From assembly GCF_000439085.1 (NCBI RefSeq), contig NZ_AUUA01000001.1:62001-126000 (forward strand): DNA of 64,000 bases. Reading direction: 5' to 3'. This stretch comes from Leminorella grimontii ATCC 33999 = DSM 5078. Lineage in GTDB: Bacteria > Pseudomonadota > Gammaproteobacteria > Enterobacterales > Enterobacteriaceae. A model generated the notes under the pieces. It had not been told where the DNA came from. It ran no database searches and worked only from the letters and a program-made list of their open reading frames with translations. Shown piece by piece: positions 41,143 to 50,792 of this stretch; the stretch's first letter is position 1, and each line of letters starts with the position of its first letter. A program made the position numbers and the translations under genes.

Positions 41143-41562
41143 TCAGCCGTCTATATCGCTCATAATCATCCAGCTGACGCCAAAGCGGTCGAGCACCATA
41201 CCGAATCCGCTGGACCAAAAGGTCGCCTGAAACGGCTGTGTTACTCTACCGCCGGACGCAAGCGATTTGAATAGCCTTTCAGCGTCTTTACGGCTGTCGG
41301 CGTGCAGGGTGAGGCTAAATCCGTTGAAGTCGGGATAGTTGTCGTCGCACTTGCCGTCAGAGGCCATAAACTGGCTTTCGCCGATCCGTACGTTGGCGTG
41401 CATCACTTTATTTTGCCACTCTTCGGGAATGGGGTCCGAATGCGGCTCGGGGGAGTCTTTATAACGCAGCAGGTAGGTCACTTCGGCGCCGATGCTTCTC
41501 TGGTAGAACTGTAGCGCTTCTTCACAGTTACCGGCAAAGAACAGATAGGGTTGCAGCTCCAT
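41143..41562 (-). CDS. VOC-family protein, PhnB-like
   Basis: 139 residues from ATG 41562 with GAGGAACTATT upstream. ELQPYLFFAGNCEEALQFYQ and the late FGMVLDRFGVSWMIM are the two beta-alpha-beta-beta-beta halves of PhnB-like VOC proteins (glyoxalase/3-demethylubiquinone fold). The specific reaction is unknown. It is inserted between ybeD and lipB, which I recall as neighbours in E. coli. Confidence 0.85.
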   Translation of the reverse strand: MELQPYLFFAGNCEEALQFYQRSIGAEVTYLLRYKDSPEPHSDPIPEEWQNKVMHANVRIGESQFMASDGKCDDNYPDFNGFSLTLHADSRKDAERLFKSLASGGRVTQPFQATFWSSGFGMVLDRFGVSWMIMSDIDG

Positions 41563-41650
41563 AATAGTTCCTCTCGAATACGTACTGCGGGGGCTATGCT
41601 TCAAGCATAGTGCGGGTAAGGTGGTGTCGCCAGTTGGGGGGAGGGCATGC

Positions 41651-41683
41651 TAAAAAAGAAAGAGCCAGGCCTTGGCCTGACTC
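41651..41683 (-). terminator. Terminator of ybeD
   Basis: On the minus strand: GAGTCAGGCC, 2-base loop, GGCCTGGCTC, then TTTCTTTTTT. One mismatch in a 10-bp stem; 32 bases after the ybeD stop. Confidence 0.88.
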
Positions 41684-41714
41684 CTCTTATCGCATTGACG
41701 GCTTTGCTAAACGC

Positions 41715-41978
41715 CTACAGCACCATGCGGACGATCTCAATTTTACCCAGCTCTTCGTACAGCGTTTCCACCTGCTCAATGTGGGTAGCGGTGATCGTAA
41801 TGGAAACAGAGTGGTAGTTTCCTTTGCTGCTGGGCTTTATCTGCGGATTGTAGTCGCCGGGCGCGTGACGCTGCACGACCTCTACCACCTGGTCGACCAG
41901 CTCCGGCTTGGCCAGCCCCATGACTTTATAGGTAAAAGAGCAGGGGAACTCGAGCAGTTCATTCAGTTTTGTTTTCAT
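41715..41978 (-). CDS. ybeD: YbeD (DUF493)
   Basis: 87 residues, the same length as E. coli Ybe[21 protein letters not shown] and [20 protein letters not shown] are the DUF493 signature, an ACT-like alpha/beta fold often thought regulatory. Its function is unresolved. Lies downstream of dacA, as in E. coli, with a hairpin between. Confidence 0.93.
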   Translation of the reverse strand: MKTKLNELLEFPCSFTYKVMGLAKPELVDQVVEVVQRHAPGDYNPQIKPSSKGNYHSVSITITATHIEQVETLYEELGKIEIVRMVL

Positions 41979-42019
41979 GGCGACTCCACGGTGTTAATAA
42001 GAGAAAGCCGTAAAATAAC

Positions 42020-42048
42020 GACTCCCGCAAAGCGGGAGTCAACGTCAT
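42020..42048 (-). terminator. Probable dacA terminator
   Basis: In the plus strand GACTCCCGC (42020-42028) and GCGGGAGTC (42032-42040): a 9-bp GC-rich stem with AAA loop. On the minus strand GTTATTTTAC follows, a moderate T tract. Confidence 0.6.
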
Positions 42049-42096
42049 TCGGCCATGTAAGCTATATGGTGGCGATGGCGGTTTTTTCAAGTGCCA

Positions 42097-43323
42097 TTAG
42101 CCAAACCAGCGGTGGAACATCAGCTTCACGTGATCGACCATGCGGCTAAAGAATCCGCCTTCCTGAACGTCGTTCAGAACGACAAGCGGGCGCTGTTCAA
42201 TCGTTTTGCCGTCCAGCTGGAAGTTGATGGTGCCTACGACCTGGCCTTTGGTTAACGGCGCGTTGATTTCGGGGTCGGTCAGCGTATAGCTGGCCTTAAG
42301 ATCGTTCAAGCGACCGCGAGGAATAGTCAGCGCCGCGTTCTTATCGATACCCAGTTGAACGCGATCGGCGTCGCCAAACCAGACCGGCTCGGAGGCGAAC
42401 TCTTTACCCGCCTGCAGAGGGGTAACGGTTTCAAAGAAGCGGAAGCCCCAGGTCAGCAGCTTTTTGCTTTCCGCTTCGCGCCCTTTAAACGTACGTCCGC
42501 CCATGACGACGGAAATCAGGCGCGTGTTGCCTTCCGTAGCGGAGGCAACCAGGTTGTACCCTGCCGCTGAAGTGTGGCCGGTTTTGATACCGTCGACGTT
42601 GAGGCCGGTGTCCCACAGCAGGCCGTTACGGTTCTGCTGCTTGATATTATTGAAATAGAACTCTTTCTCTTTATATACGGAATATTCGTCCGGTACGTCG
42701 CGAATAAGCGCTTGGCCCAGCAGGGCCATGTCGCGGGCCGAGCTGTATTGGCCCGGCGCATCAAGTCCGTGAACGGTTTCAAAATGGGTGTTCTTTAACC
42801 CCAGCGCCTGAACGTAGTTGTTCATGATGTTGACGAAGGCGTCCTGACTGCCGGCTACGTGCTCAGCCATTGCAACGCAGGCGTCATTGCCTGATTGAAT
42901 GATAATGCCGCGGTTGAGGTCGGAGACTTTAACCTGCGTTCCCGCCTGTAGGAACATCAAAGAAGAGCCTTTAAAGACCGGATTGCCCGTTGCCCACGCC
43001 TCTTTACTGATCGTCACGTTGTCATCCAGGCTGATTTTCCCGGCCTTAATGCTTTGACCAATAACGTAGCTGGTCATCATTTTGGTCAGGCTGGCGGGGT
43101 CTCTGCGGGTGTCAGCGTTCATTTCGGCCAACACTTTGCCCGAGTTGTAGTCCATCAGAATGTAGGACTCCGCGTCTATCTGCGGCACTGCAGGGATAAC
43201 GGTGGTGAGATTAACGTCGTTAGGATCCGCTGCGACTGCGCCGCTGAGGGTAATCAGCGCGCCTAACGTCAGGCTTTTAATTAACGGATGGCTAAATTTT
43301 TTGTACATAAAGGTCTGTTTCAT
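42097..43323 (-). CDS. dacA: D-Ala-D-Ala carboxypeptidase PBP5
   Basis: 408 residues. Signal peptide 1-31 ([11 protein letters not shown]). Active-site motifs: ASLTKMM (Ser78-x2-Lys81), [11 protein letters not shown] (SGN) and [13 protein letters not shown] (KTG). The C-terminal amphipathic helix [17 protein letters not shown] anchors it to the inner-membrane periplasmic face. It trims the terminal D-Ala from peptidoglycan. A second in-frame ATG at 43308 is possible. Follows rlpA in the cell-elongation cluster. Confidence 0.97.
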   Translation of the reverse strand: MKQTFMYKKFSHPLIKSLTLGALITLSGAVAADPNDVNLTTVIPAVPQIDAESYILMDYNSGKVLAEMNADTRRDPASLTKMMTSYVIGQSIKAGKISLDDNVTISKEAWATGNPVFKGSSLMFLQAGTQVKVSDLNRGIIIQSGNDACVAMAEHVAGSQDAFVNIMNNYVQALGLKNTHFETVHGLDAPGQYSSARDMALLGQALIRDVPDEYSVYKEKEFYFNNIKQQNRNGLLWDTGLNVDGIKTGHTSAAGYNLVASATEGNTRLISVVMGGRTFKGREAESKKLLTWGFRFFETVTPLQAGKEFASEPVWFGDADRVQLGIDKNAALTIPRGRLNDLKASYTLTDPEINAPLTKGQVVGTINFQLDGKTIEQRPLVVLNDVQEGGFFSRMVDHVKLMFHRWFG

Positions 43324-43474
43324 AAGCGGGACAACACTATCCGTAAAGGGTTAAAAACGGCCACAGTATAACAAGTGGCAATCGAGAGAGCATCCTGATA
43401 GGGCCAAAAAGACCGTCCTGATGCGGTTAAGCGGTTGCGATAAGCAACGAACGTTGGCCTGAATGCGCTATAAC

Positions 43475-44557
43475 TCAGAGCGCGCCGGCCGTAGTAATAA
43501 AGCTGTTTGCATGTCCGCTATCGGACAGGCGTTGCAGCAGTGACTGGGCCTGTGCTTTGCTGGCGAAAGGGCCCATCTGAACGCGATAAAACGCGCCGCT
43601 CTCCGTCACTCGCCCAGGAACGCTAAGCTGGCTGCTGAGGTTTTGCTGTAGCGTTTGGGCTCTGGTGCGGTCATTGGTCGCCATCACCTGTACTACATAG
43701 CCTGAAGTTGAGCTCGAGGCGCTCACCGGGCGCGCATTGTCGGCATTTACCGGCGCTGGCACCACAGCGACCGTATCGGGTGCAGCGGGTATCGACAGCT
43801 GGCTGCCCGACGCGGCCGGCAGCGTAACGTTCTCTCCCTGAACGGGGGCGCTCAACTGGGTTGTGGGCGTATCGGCCGGTGGCGGCGTTGGGATCGACAG
43901 CTTATTGTCGGGCCGTGTCGGTAAGTTAACGGGTTCGCTCTGCTGTGCGCTAAGTCCGTTCGTGCCGCCAAAGTCCGGTCGGGCAGGCAGTGCGTAGCTT
44001 TGTTTCACGACGGTGGAACCGACAGTGCCGGGGCCGGACAGGCTGCCGTCCGGTGAAACGATAATGACGTCAAGGCGAACCTTGGTTTGGCTGGTGACGT
44101 TGAGGCGGTCCGCGGCGGCTTTAGATAAATCGATGATGCGGCCTTTGGTGAAAGGGCCTCTGTCGTTGACGCGCACCACTATCTGGCGCCCGTTGCTTAA
44201 ATTGGTTACGCGAACGTAGCTAGGAAGCGGCAGGGTAGGATGCGCGGCGGTGAGCTCCGTTGCGTCAAAGACTTCGCCAAGGGCCGTTTTGTTGCCGTGC
44301 AGCTCGTTGCCGTACCAGCTTGCAAGCCCAACCTGGCTGAAGTTTTCAGGATTCGTGATGATACGGTAGGTGGTGCCGTTTATCTTATAGTCTTTAAGCG
44401 TGCCCGGGTTGTAAGGCTCGTAGCGCGGTTCGGCGCCGCCTATCTCTTTTGCCGGTCCGGTTTGGGGCAGCGGCGGCAGGGTGTTGGTGGGCGTCGTCGT
44501 CTGACAGGCCGCCAGAAAAAGGCTCATTGTTCCAATCCATAGCCATGATTTGCGCAT
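43475..44557 (-). CDS. rlpA: Septal-ring lipoprotein RlpA
   Basis: 360 residues from ATG 44557, 7 bases after GAGGG (a TTG just before is less well placed). Lipobox LAAC near residue 18. Residues ~75-165 form the double-psi beta-barrel (GLASWYGNELHGNKTALGEV FDATELTAAHPTLP; VVRVNDRGPF with the catalytic Asp). Residues ~170-280 are Pro/Thr-rich, low complexity. Residues ~285-360 are a SPOR domain (GYVVQVMATNDRTRAQTLQQ) that binds denuded glycan. In some species RlpA is a lytic transglycosylase for naked glycan strands. Confidence 0.95.
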   Translation of the reverse strand: MRKSWLWIGTMSLFLAACQTTTPTNTLPPLPQTGPAKEIGGAEPRYEPYNPGTLKDYKINGTTYRIITNPENFSQVGLASWYGNELHGNKTALGEVFDATELTAAHPTLPLPSYVRVTNLSNGRQIVVRVNDRGPFTKGRIIDLSKAAADRLNVTSQTKVRLDVIIVSPDGSLSGPGTVGSTVVKQSYALPARPDFGGTNGLSAQQSEPVNLPTRPDNKLSIPTPPPADTPTTQLSAPVQGENVTLPAASGSQLSIPAAPDTVAVVPAPVNADNARPVSASSSTSGYVVQVMATNDRTRAQTLQQNLSSQLSVPGRVTESGAFYRVQMGPFASKAQAQSLLQRLSDSGHANSFITTAGAL

Positions 44558-44567
44558 CAAACAACCC

Positions 44568-45677
44568 TCATACGTTTTTAGAAAGCAGCTTTCTGTGAGT
44601 GTGTATCGACATCACCAAGCCTAATCCCGCCATAAGCACAATCAGCGCGGAGCCGCCGTAGCTGATGAAGGGTAACGGTACGCCAACGACGGGCAAAATT
44701 CCACTAACCATACCTATATTGACAAAAACATACACACACAAAATCATTACGATGCCGCCTATCAGCACCCTGCCGAAGCTGGTTTGTGCGTTGGCCGCCA
44801 GCATGAAGCCCCTGACGATGACGCAAAGATAAAGCGCCAGCAGTACCAGTACGCCTACCAATCCCAGCTCTTCCGCCAGTACGGCGAAAATAAAGTCGGT
44901 ATGTCGCTCGGGAAGAAACTCAAGCTGGGACTGGGTGCCGTGCAGCCAGCCTTTCCCCCACAGTCCGCCTGAGCCTATCGCAATTTTGGATTGTATGATG
45001 TGGTAGCCTGCGCCCAGCGGATCGCTTTCAGGATCGAGCAGCATCATGACCCGCCCCCGCTGATAGTCATGCATAAGGAAGAACCAAAGTATCGGTATAA
45101 AGGCGGCGAGCGCCAGAGCGGCGATAAGAATGAGCCGCCAGCTCATGCCGGCTAAAAACAGAATGAATAAGCCTGAAGCCGCGACCAGAATGGCTGTCCC
45201 CAAATCGGGCTGAGCGGCGACCAAAAGCGTAGGGAAAAAGATCAACACCAGAGCGATGCCGGTATTTTTTAGCGAAGGGGGACACGAGTCTCGGTTAATA
45301 TAGCGCGCCACCATAAGCGGGACGGCTATCTTTGCGATTTCCGACGGTTGGAATCGTACAAAGCCCAGATCGAGCCAGCGCTGGGCGCCTTTACTGATTT
45401 GGCCGAAGACGTCAACCAGAATGAGTAAGATAACGCAAAAAATATAAAGATAGGGCGCCCAGTTTTCATAGATCCGGGGCGGGACCTGCGCCATTACCAG
45501 CATAACGCCAAGCCCAAGCACCGTTTGGCTTACCTTGCGCTGCATCATGTCCGGGTCCTGGCCGCTGGCGCTCCACAGAACGAAAAAACTGTAGGCCAAG
45601 AGGGTCAGCACGAAGAAGGTCAGAATCGGGTCGATGTGGATTTTAGTCCAAAACGACGGCTTTTTGTTATCACTCAT
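44568..45677 (-). CDS. mrdB: RodA, SEDS peptidoglycan polymerase
   Basis: 369 residues, about ten membrane helices. Family marks: [28 protein letters not shown] (with the functional Asp), [14 protein letters not shown]-like [16 protein letters not shown] and [20 protein letters not shown]. It polymerises glycan strands during elongation together with PBP2, whose gene lies just upstream. Confidence 0.97.
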   Translation of the reverse strand: MSDNKKPSFWTKIHIDPILTFFVLTLLAYSFFVLWSASGQDPDMMQRKVSQTVLGLGVMLVMAQVPPRIYENWAPYLYIFCVILLILVDVFGQISKGAQRWLDLGFVRFQPSEIAKIAVPLMVARYINRDSCPPSLKNTGIALVLIFFPTLLVAAQPDLGTAILVAASGLFILFLAGMSWRLILIAALALAAFIPILWFFLMHDYQRGRVMMLLDPESDPLGAGYHIIQSKIAIGSGGLWGKGWLHGTQSQLEFLPERHTDFIFAVLAEELGLVGVLVLLALYLCVIVRGFMLAANAQTSFGRVLIGGIVMILCVYVFVNIGMVSGILPVVGVPLPFISYGGSALIVLMAGLGLVMSIHTHRKLLSKNV

Positions 45678-45698
45678 GGATTACCTGCATTACTGTTC

Positions 45699-47600
45699 TC
45701 AGTCGCCTTCGTGCGGCAGGGTGGTTAACTCGGGCAACGCGGTATTCTGGTCGTCCAGCAGGATGTGGTCAAGAATGCGGCGCACGATGGGCCCCGCGTT
45801 GCCGCCACCGCCGCCGCCATTTTCCAGAATCATCGATACGGCCACCTTAGGGTTATCGTAAGGGGCAAAGCCAATGAAAAGGGCGTGGTCGCGCAGGTGT
45901 TCAGCAACTCTTTTTGCATTATAGACTTCGTTCTTCTTCAGGCCGAAAACCTGCGCCGTACCGGATTTTCCCGCCGCCTTGTAGGGCGTGCCGGCAAATA
46001 CGCGCCGTGCGGTACCGTTCGGGCGGCTGACGACGCCGTACATCCCGTCTTTAGCAATTTCCCAGTAGCCGGAATGAATATCTCCGATGTGAGTATTCTC
46101 TTTTTGCCGGTAGGGCTCAAGCTTGCCGTTCACTTTGGTGCTAAGCAGCAGGTGCGGCGTTTTTACCAACCCGTCGTTAATCAGCGTAACCAGCGCCTTG
46201 GACATCTGAATCGGCGTCGCGGTCCAGTAGCCCTGGCCGATGCCGACCGGAATGGTATCACCCTGATACCACTGCTTCTTATGGCGCTTCATTTTCCATT
46301 CGCGGGTCGGCATGACGCCTGGATACTCTTCCGCAATATCGATGCCGCTGTATTCGCCATAGCCGAACTTTTTCATCCAGGCCGACAGGCGGTCGATGCC
46401 CATGTCGTAGGCGACCTGATAAAAGAAGGTGTCGGCTGATTCTTCCAGCGATCGGGTGACGTCTAGCTGACCGTGGCCTGAGCGCTTCCAGTCGCGGTAG
46501 CGCTTGTCGGTATTCGGTAACTGCCACCAGCCCGGATCGAAAAGGGTGGTTTTTTTGGTAATTACGCCGGAAGAGAGCGCGGCGACGGCAATGTAAGGCT
46601 TCACGGTAGACGCGGGCGGATAGGTGCCCTGCGTTGTTCGGTTAATCAGTGGGCGGTTGGGATCGTTAAGCAGGCTCTGATAGTCCGCGTAGCTTATTCC
46701 ATCAACGAACATATTGGGGTCGTAGCTAGGGCTGGAAACCATAGCGAGGACGCCGCCGTCTCTCGGATCGCTGACCACGACCGCCGCGCGGCGGTTCCCC
46801 AGCAGCGTTTCTATGTACTGCTGGAGGCTAAGGTCGATAGTCAGATAAATGTCTTTCCCCGCCTGCGGCGGCTGCTCGCTAAGCTGGCGGATCACGCGCC
46901 CGCGGCTGTTGACCTCGACCTCTTCATAGCCCGGCTTGCCGTGCAGCACGTCTTCATAATATTTCTCAATGCCCTGTTTGCCGATGTCGTGCGTGGCAGA
47001 GTAGTCCTGCAGCTTATCACTGGCCGCCAGCCGTTCCAGATCCTGAGTGTTGATTTTGGATACGTAGCCGACGACGTGAGTCAGCGCTGAGCCATAGGGA
47101 TAGTAACGCCGCTGATAGCCTTTGACCTCGATACCGGGAAAGCGGTATTGGTTAACGGCAAAGCGGGCGATCTGTAGGTCAGTCAGCTTGGTTTTTAGCG
47201 CGATGGGCGTAAAGCGGCGCGAGTTTTTGCGCTCTTTTTCAAAATTGGCGATGTCGTCGTCGTTAAGATCGACGATGGAGCGCAACTGCTCTATGACTTC
47301 TTTAAGATTACTTATTTTTTCCGGCACCAGTTCCAGTTGATAGATGGTGCGGTTTTCCGCTAACAGAGTGCCGTTACGGTCATAAATCAGCCCGCGCGAG
47401 GGCGCAATGGGCACCAGCTTAATGCGGTTGTCGTTGGAACGGGTGCGGTAGTCTTCAAAACGCTCGATTTGAAGGTTATACAGGTTGGCTATCAGAATAG
47501 TGATAAGGATGAAAACGATGACGACAGCGATCAGGGCTCGACGTAGAAACAGTGCTGATTCAGCCGTGTGGTCACGGAAAGCGTTAGGTTCTTTTTTCAT
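45699..47600 (-). CDS. mrdA: PBP2, elongation transpeptidase
   Basis: 633 residues. One N-terminal membrane helix (ALIAVVIVFILITILIANLY), a pedestal domain with APSRGLIYDRNGTLLAENR, then the transpeptidase: YPPASTVKPY (Ser331-x2-Lys), EESADTFFYQ (SxD) and AAGKSGTAQVF (KSGT). It crosslinks peptidoglycan in the rod complex; target of mecillinam. Length matches E. coli PBP2 (633). Confidence 0.98.
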   Translation of the reverse strand: MKKEPNAFRDHTAESALFLRRALIAVVIVFILITILIANLYNLQIERFEDYRTRSNDNRIKLVPIAPSRGLIYDRNGTLLAENRTIYQLELVPEKISNLKEVIEQLRSIVDLNDDDIANFEKERKNSRRFTPIALKTKLTDLQIARFAVNQYRFPGIEVKGYQRRYYPYGSALTHVVGYVSKINTQDLERLAASDKLQDYSATHDIGKQGIEKYYEDVLHGKPGYEEVEVNSRGRVIRQLSEQPPQAGKDIYLTIDLSLQQYIETLLGNRRAAVVVSDPRDGGVLAMVSSPSYDPNMFVDGISYADYQSLLNDPNRPLINRTTQGTYPPASTVKPYIAVAALSSGVITKKTTLFDPGWWQLPNTDKRYRDWKRSGHGQLDVTRSLEESADTFFYQVAYDMGIDRLSAWMKKFGYGEYSGIDIAEEYPGVMPTREWKMKRHKKQWYQGDTIPVGIGQGYWTATPIQMSKALVTLINDGLVKTPHLLLSTKVNGKLEPYRQKENTHIGDIHSGYWEIAKDGMYGVVSRPNGTARRVFAGTPYKAAGKSGTAQVFGLKKNEVYNAKRVAEHLRDHALFIGFAPYDNPKVAVSMILENGGGGGGNAGPIVRRILDHILLDDQNTALPELTTLPHEGD

Positions 47601-47624
47601 CCCAAAACTACGTTAGTTAAATGG

Positions 47625-48095
47625 CTATTCACGGTGGTACGGGTGGTTCGTCGTGATGCTCAATGCGCGATAAAGGCTTTCTGCGACCAACACTCTGACC
47701 AGCGGGTGCGGCAGCGTAAGCGGCGACAGCGACCAGCTTTGCTCAGCAGCCTGTTTACAGGCCGGCGCCAGACCCTCCGGGCCGCCGATAAGCAGGCTGA
47801 CGTCGCGGCCGTCCTGCTTCCACTGCGTCAACTGCTGGGCCAGCTGCGGCGTATCCCAAGGCTTTCCCGGGATGTCCAGCGTCACGATGCGGTTGCCTTT
47901 ACCGACAGCGGCCAGCATCAGCTCGCCTTCTTTTTCCAGAATGCGCTTAATGTCTGCATTCTTGCCCCGCTTTCCGGCTGGAATCTCCGTCAGTTCAAAC
48001 GGCATATCCTTAGGAAAGCGGCGCTGATAGTCGTTAAATCCGGTCTGCACCCAGTCCGGCATTTTCGTGCCAACGGCGATAAGCTGTAGCCTCAC
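47625..48095 (-). CDS. rlmH: 23S rRNA pseudouridine-1915 N3-methyltransferase
   Basis: 156 residues, SPOUT family. [16 protein letters not shown] is the SAM loop and [28 protein letters not shown] (in part) the trefoil-knot end, finishing in the conserved YHRE. It methylates Psi1915 in helix 69 on assembled ribosomes. 3 bases after rsfS, so coupled. Confidence 0.97.
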   Translation of the reverse strand: MRLQLIAVGTKMPDWVQTGFNDYQRRFPKDMPFELTEIPAGKRGKNADIKRILEKEGELMLAAVGKGNRIVTLDIPGKPWDTPQLAQQLTQWKQDGRDVSLLIGGPEGLAPACKQAAEQSWSLSPLTLPHPLVRVLVAESLYRALSITTNHPYHRE

Positions 48096-48098
48096 CCG

Positions 48099-48416
48099 TT
48101 AGCTCCAAAGCTTTTCCAGTTCATATCGCCTGCGGCTTTCATCTTGCAGCACGTGCACCATGATGTCGTCGAGATCGACAACGATCCATTCGCCGTCTGC
48201 GTCGCTTTCAACGCCCAGCGGATCCATCCCGGCCTGACGGGCGGCCTGAAAAACGTGCTCGGCAATGGACTGTACGTGTTTGCTGGACGTACCCGTACAG
48301 ATAATCATGCAGTCGGTGATGCTGGACGTCTTACTGACGTCGATGCTGACGATGTCCTGACCTTTTACGTCTTCGATTTTATCGATAACAAATGATTGGA
48401 GCTCGCGGCCTTGCAA
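48099..48416 (-). CDS. rsfS: Ribosomal silencing factor RsfS
   Basis: 105 residues. [38 protein letters not shown], and [29 protein letters not shown] are the conserved DUF143 blocks. It binds uL14 on the large subunit and blocks subunit joining under starvation. Upstream of rlmH. In E. coli cobC lies between nadD and rsfS; here only 127 bases without a gene separate them. Confidence 0.97.
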   Translation of the reverse strand: MQGRELQSFVIDKIEDVKGQDIVSIDVSKTSSITDCMIICTGTSSKHVQSIAEHVFQAARQAGMDPLGVESDADGEWIVVDLDDIMVHVLQDESRRRYELEKLWS

Positions 48417-48543
48417 AGGTTCCCCCAGAATACAATAGGTATTTATTAAAAAGCGTTTACGTGACGCGTTAAGACGGTTCCCGCCCGGAGAGAGTATCTT
48501 CGCCCGGCGCGGCGCAATTTAAGATAGTAACATGATTCCCGTT

Positions 48544-49206
48544 TCAGATGTACAAACCCTGTTGGTCAATGTACGTTTGTACGGACGTTGGAAGCAGATC
48601 GTCGAGGCTTAAGCCTTTGCGCTTTCTCTGGCGGATGTCGGTCGCCGATATGTCAAGCAGGGGCGTGTGCGCCAGGTAAATAAGGCCGTGCGGCCGCTGT
48701 TTAAGGCTTTCGACGTTGGTCGTTTGGTGGCTTTCCAACCAGCGCTCAAGCTCCGGCGTATCGAGCCGGCTGGCGTAACCCGGGCGGGCGCAGACCAGTA
48801 GGTGACAGACGTCGAGCAGGGACTGCCATCGGTGCCAGTAATGTAGCGTAAGAAGCGAATCCTGACCGATAATAAACGCCAGCGGCTGGCCGTCGCCTTT
48901 TTCCCTGCGGATCTCTTCGAGCGTATCGATAGTGTAAGAGGGCGCGGTTCGATGTAGCTCCCTTTCGTCAACCGAGAATAGCGGATTGCCTTCAATCGCC
49001 AGCTCCACCATTTTCAATCTCTGCTGCGCGTTAGCCTCCGGCTGAGGGCGATGGGGCGGAACGTGGTTGGGCAACAGCGTAATATGCTGAAGGCCGACCT
49101 CCTTGGACAGCGCCTCAACCGGCTTAAGGTGGCCGTAGTGGATCGGGTCAAACGTTCCCCCGAACAGAGCATGGACCGGCTCGTGGCGGCTTAGCCTGTC
49201 AGACAT
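48544..49206 (-). CDS. nadD: Nicotinate-nucleotide adenylyltransferase
   Basis: 220 residues. [20 protein letters not shown] carries the nucleotidyl-transfer GTFDPxHxGH motif; [15 protein letters not shown] and [16 protein letters not shown] (ISxTxxR) complete the site. It adenylates nicotinate mononucleotide in NAD synthesis. Starts 1 base after the holA stop. Confidence 0.97.
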   Translation of the reverse strand: MSDRLSRHEPVHALFGGTFDPIHYGHLKPVEALSKEVGLQHITLLPNHVPPHRPQPEANAQQRLKMVELAIEGNPLFSVDERELHRTAPSYTIDTLEEIRREKGDGQPLAFIIGQDSLLTLHYWHRWQSLLDVCHLLVCARPGYASRLDTPELERWLESHQTTNVESLKQRPHGLIYLAHTPLLDISATDIRQRKRKGLSLDDLLPTSVQTYIDQQGLYI

Positions 49207-49207
49207 G

Positions 49208-50230
49208 TTAATACGCCTCGGATAAGGGTTTGCCGCAAAGCAGCATCATCAGGCTTTCAAGGTCATCCCAGACTGATTGACCAAAATCCTGCTTTATAGT
49301 GAGTTCTATTTTCGTTAGCAGGGAAACGGACTGCGCCAGCCGGGCCGCATCCAAACGCTGTAACGCCTCAGTCACCAAAGGGCGACGATTTTGCCATATC
49401 TTTTGCTTATCGAACAGGGCTCTCAAGGGCGTATCCTGCATTTTTCTCTGCAGATGAAGCAGTTGAAGCAGCTCTCGCTGTAGCGTTCGAATCAGGATCA
49501 GCGCCTCGGATTCTTCCAGCCTTAGCTGATGCAAAATGTGGTAGGCCCGCTTGATTTTTCCCGCCAGTATCGCATCCACCCAGTGATAAGGGGTAAAGTG
49601 CGCCGCGTCGTTAACCGCTTGCTCTACGCGCGGCAGCGTCAGCTTTCCGTCAGGGAACAGCAGCGAGAGCCTTTCAAGGGCCTGAGACAGCGCCAGCAGG
49701 TTTCCTTCATAGCAGTAGCAAAGCAGCTGAATGGCCGCGTCATCGATGGATAGTTGACGCATTTTGGCTCGTTGCGCCACCCAGCGCGGCAGGTGAGCCT
49801 GCTCCGGCGTCTGGCAGCTTACGACAACGCCGTGTTCGCCAAGCGCTTTAAACCAGACGCCGTTTTCCTGCGATTTCGTCGGCCTTGGGCCGCGAAGGAT
49901 AACCAGTATATCGGAGTGGAGCAGGGCGCTGAGCTCGGTCAGGCGTTCGCCTAAGGCCGCGTTAACGCCCGCGTCGGGAAACTGTAGAATAAAAATCTTT
50001 CGAGTGGAGAACAGGTTAAGCGACTGGCATTCGGTAAAAATGTCGTCCCAGTCCGCCTGTGCGTTGAGGTCATAGGTAAAGGTTTCGCTGAACCCCTGAG
50101 CCGTCGCGGCGCGGCGTACCGCATCCTGACTTTCTTCCAGCAAAAGAGGCTCATTGCCATAGAGCTGATAGCAAGGGCGCAGCCCCTCCTGGAGCTGCGC
50201 CGCTAGCTGTTCAGGGTAGATTCTGATCAT
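49208..50230 (-). CDS. holA: DNA polymerase III delta subunit
   Basis: 340 residues (E. coli 343). [39 protein letters not shown] and [20 protein letters not shown] define the delta AAA+-like clamp-loader subunit, which lacks Walker ATP-binding residues and pries open the beta clamp. Overlaps the lptE stop by 4 bases. Confidence 0.97.
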   Translation of the reverse strand: MIRIYPEQLAAQLQEGLRPCYQLYGNEPLLLEESQDAVRRAATAQGFSETFTYDLNAQADWDDIFTECQSLNLFSTRKIFILQFPDAGVNAALGERLTELSALLHSDILVILRGPRPTKSQENGVWFKALGEHGVVVSCQTPEQAHLPRWVAQRAKMRQLSIDDAAIQLLCYCYEGNLLALSQALERLSLLFPDGKLTLPRVEQAVNDAAHFTPYHWVDAILAGKIKRAYHILHQLRLEESEALILIRTLQRELLQLLHLQRKMQDTPLRALFDKQKIWQNRRPLVTEALQRLDAARLAQSVSLLTKIELTIKQDFGQSVWDDLESLMMLLCGKPLSEAY

Positions 50231-50778
50231 TGAGCCGGTACGGCGCCTTCAAGCTGCGCTTCGTCATCGCTCTGATCTTTCCCCGTGGTCTGAACGGTCG
50301 CCAGCTTGCGCACCAGCTGTTGGGCCAGCTGTTCACGCATTTCCTGATAGAGCATATCTTGCTCATTATCTTTGGCTAGAGCAGTCAGTGGGTTATCGAA
50401 GAAGGAACGGAACGTCTTGGCGCTGATGCGGTAGACACCTTCATTTGGAATAACAATTTGTGCGCTAATGGTCATAGCTATTTGGTATTCAGCCGTAGTA
50501 CCGGTCTGAAATATAGATACGGTCTCTTGGCTAGCTCCTTCGGTACCTAAGCGGAGAATTGGCAAATCTTTCCGCGTGTTGTCATTTACAATAGTTACGC
50601 CGCTCTGACGAAGCTGGCCGCGCACCGCGCGGGACATCGGACCGTAAGGGTCTCCGCCTTCCATAATCAGCGTTTGCAGGCTTTGCGGCACGCTGGTAGT
50701 GCCGCGCAGGCTAAATCCGCATCCGGCCGTGACCAGCACGGCGACGGACAGCAGGGCTGCAAGAATAGGATGTCGCAT
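50227..50778 (-). CDS. lptE: LPS-assembly lipoprotein LptE
   Basis: 183 residues. Lipobox VTAGC (Cys19), then [19 protein letters not shown]. It plugs the LptD barrel in the outer membrane and is needed for LPS insertion. 14 bases after leuS and overlapping holA, as in E. coli. The C-terminal [15 protein letters not shown] is a disordered acidic tail. Confidence 0.95.
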   Translation of the reverse strand: MRHPILAALLSVAVLVTAGCGFSLRGTTSVPQSLQTLIMEGGDPYGPMSRAVRGQLRQSGVTIVNDNTRKDLPILRLGTEGASQETVSIFQTGTTAEYQIAMTISAQIVIPNEGVYRISAKTFRSFFDNPLTALAKDNEQDMLYQEMREQLAQQLVRKLATVQTTGKDQSDDEAQLEGAVPAQ

Positions 50779-50792
50779 AGTAGCTCCTCGGG

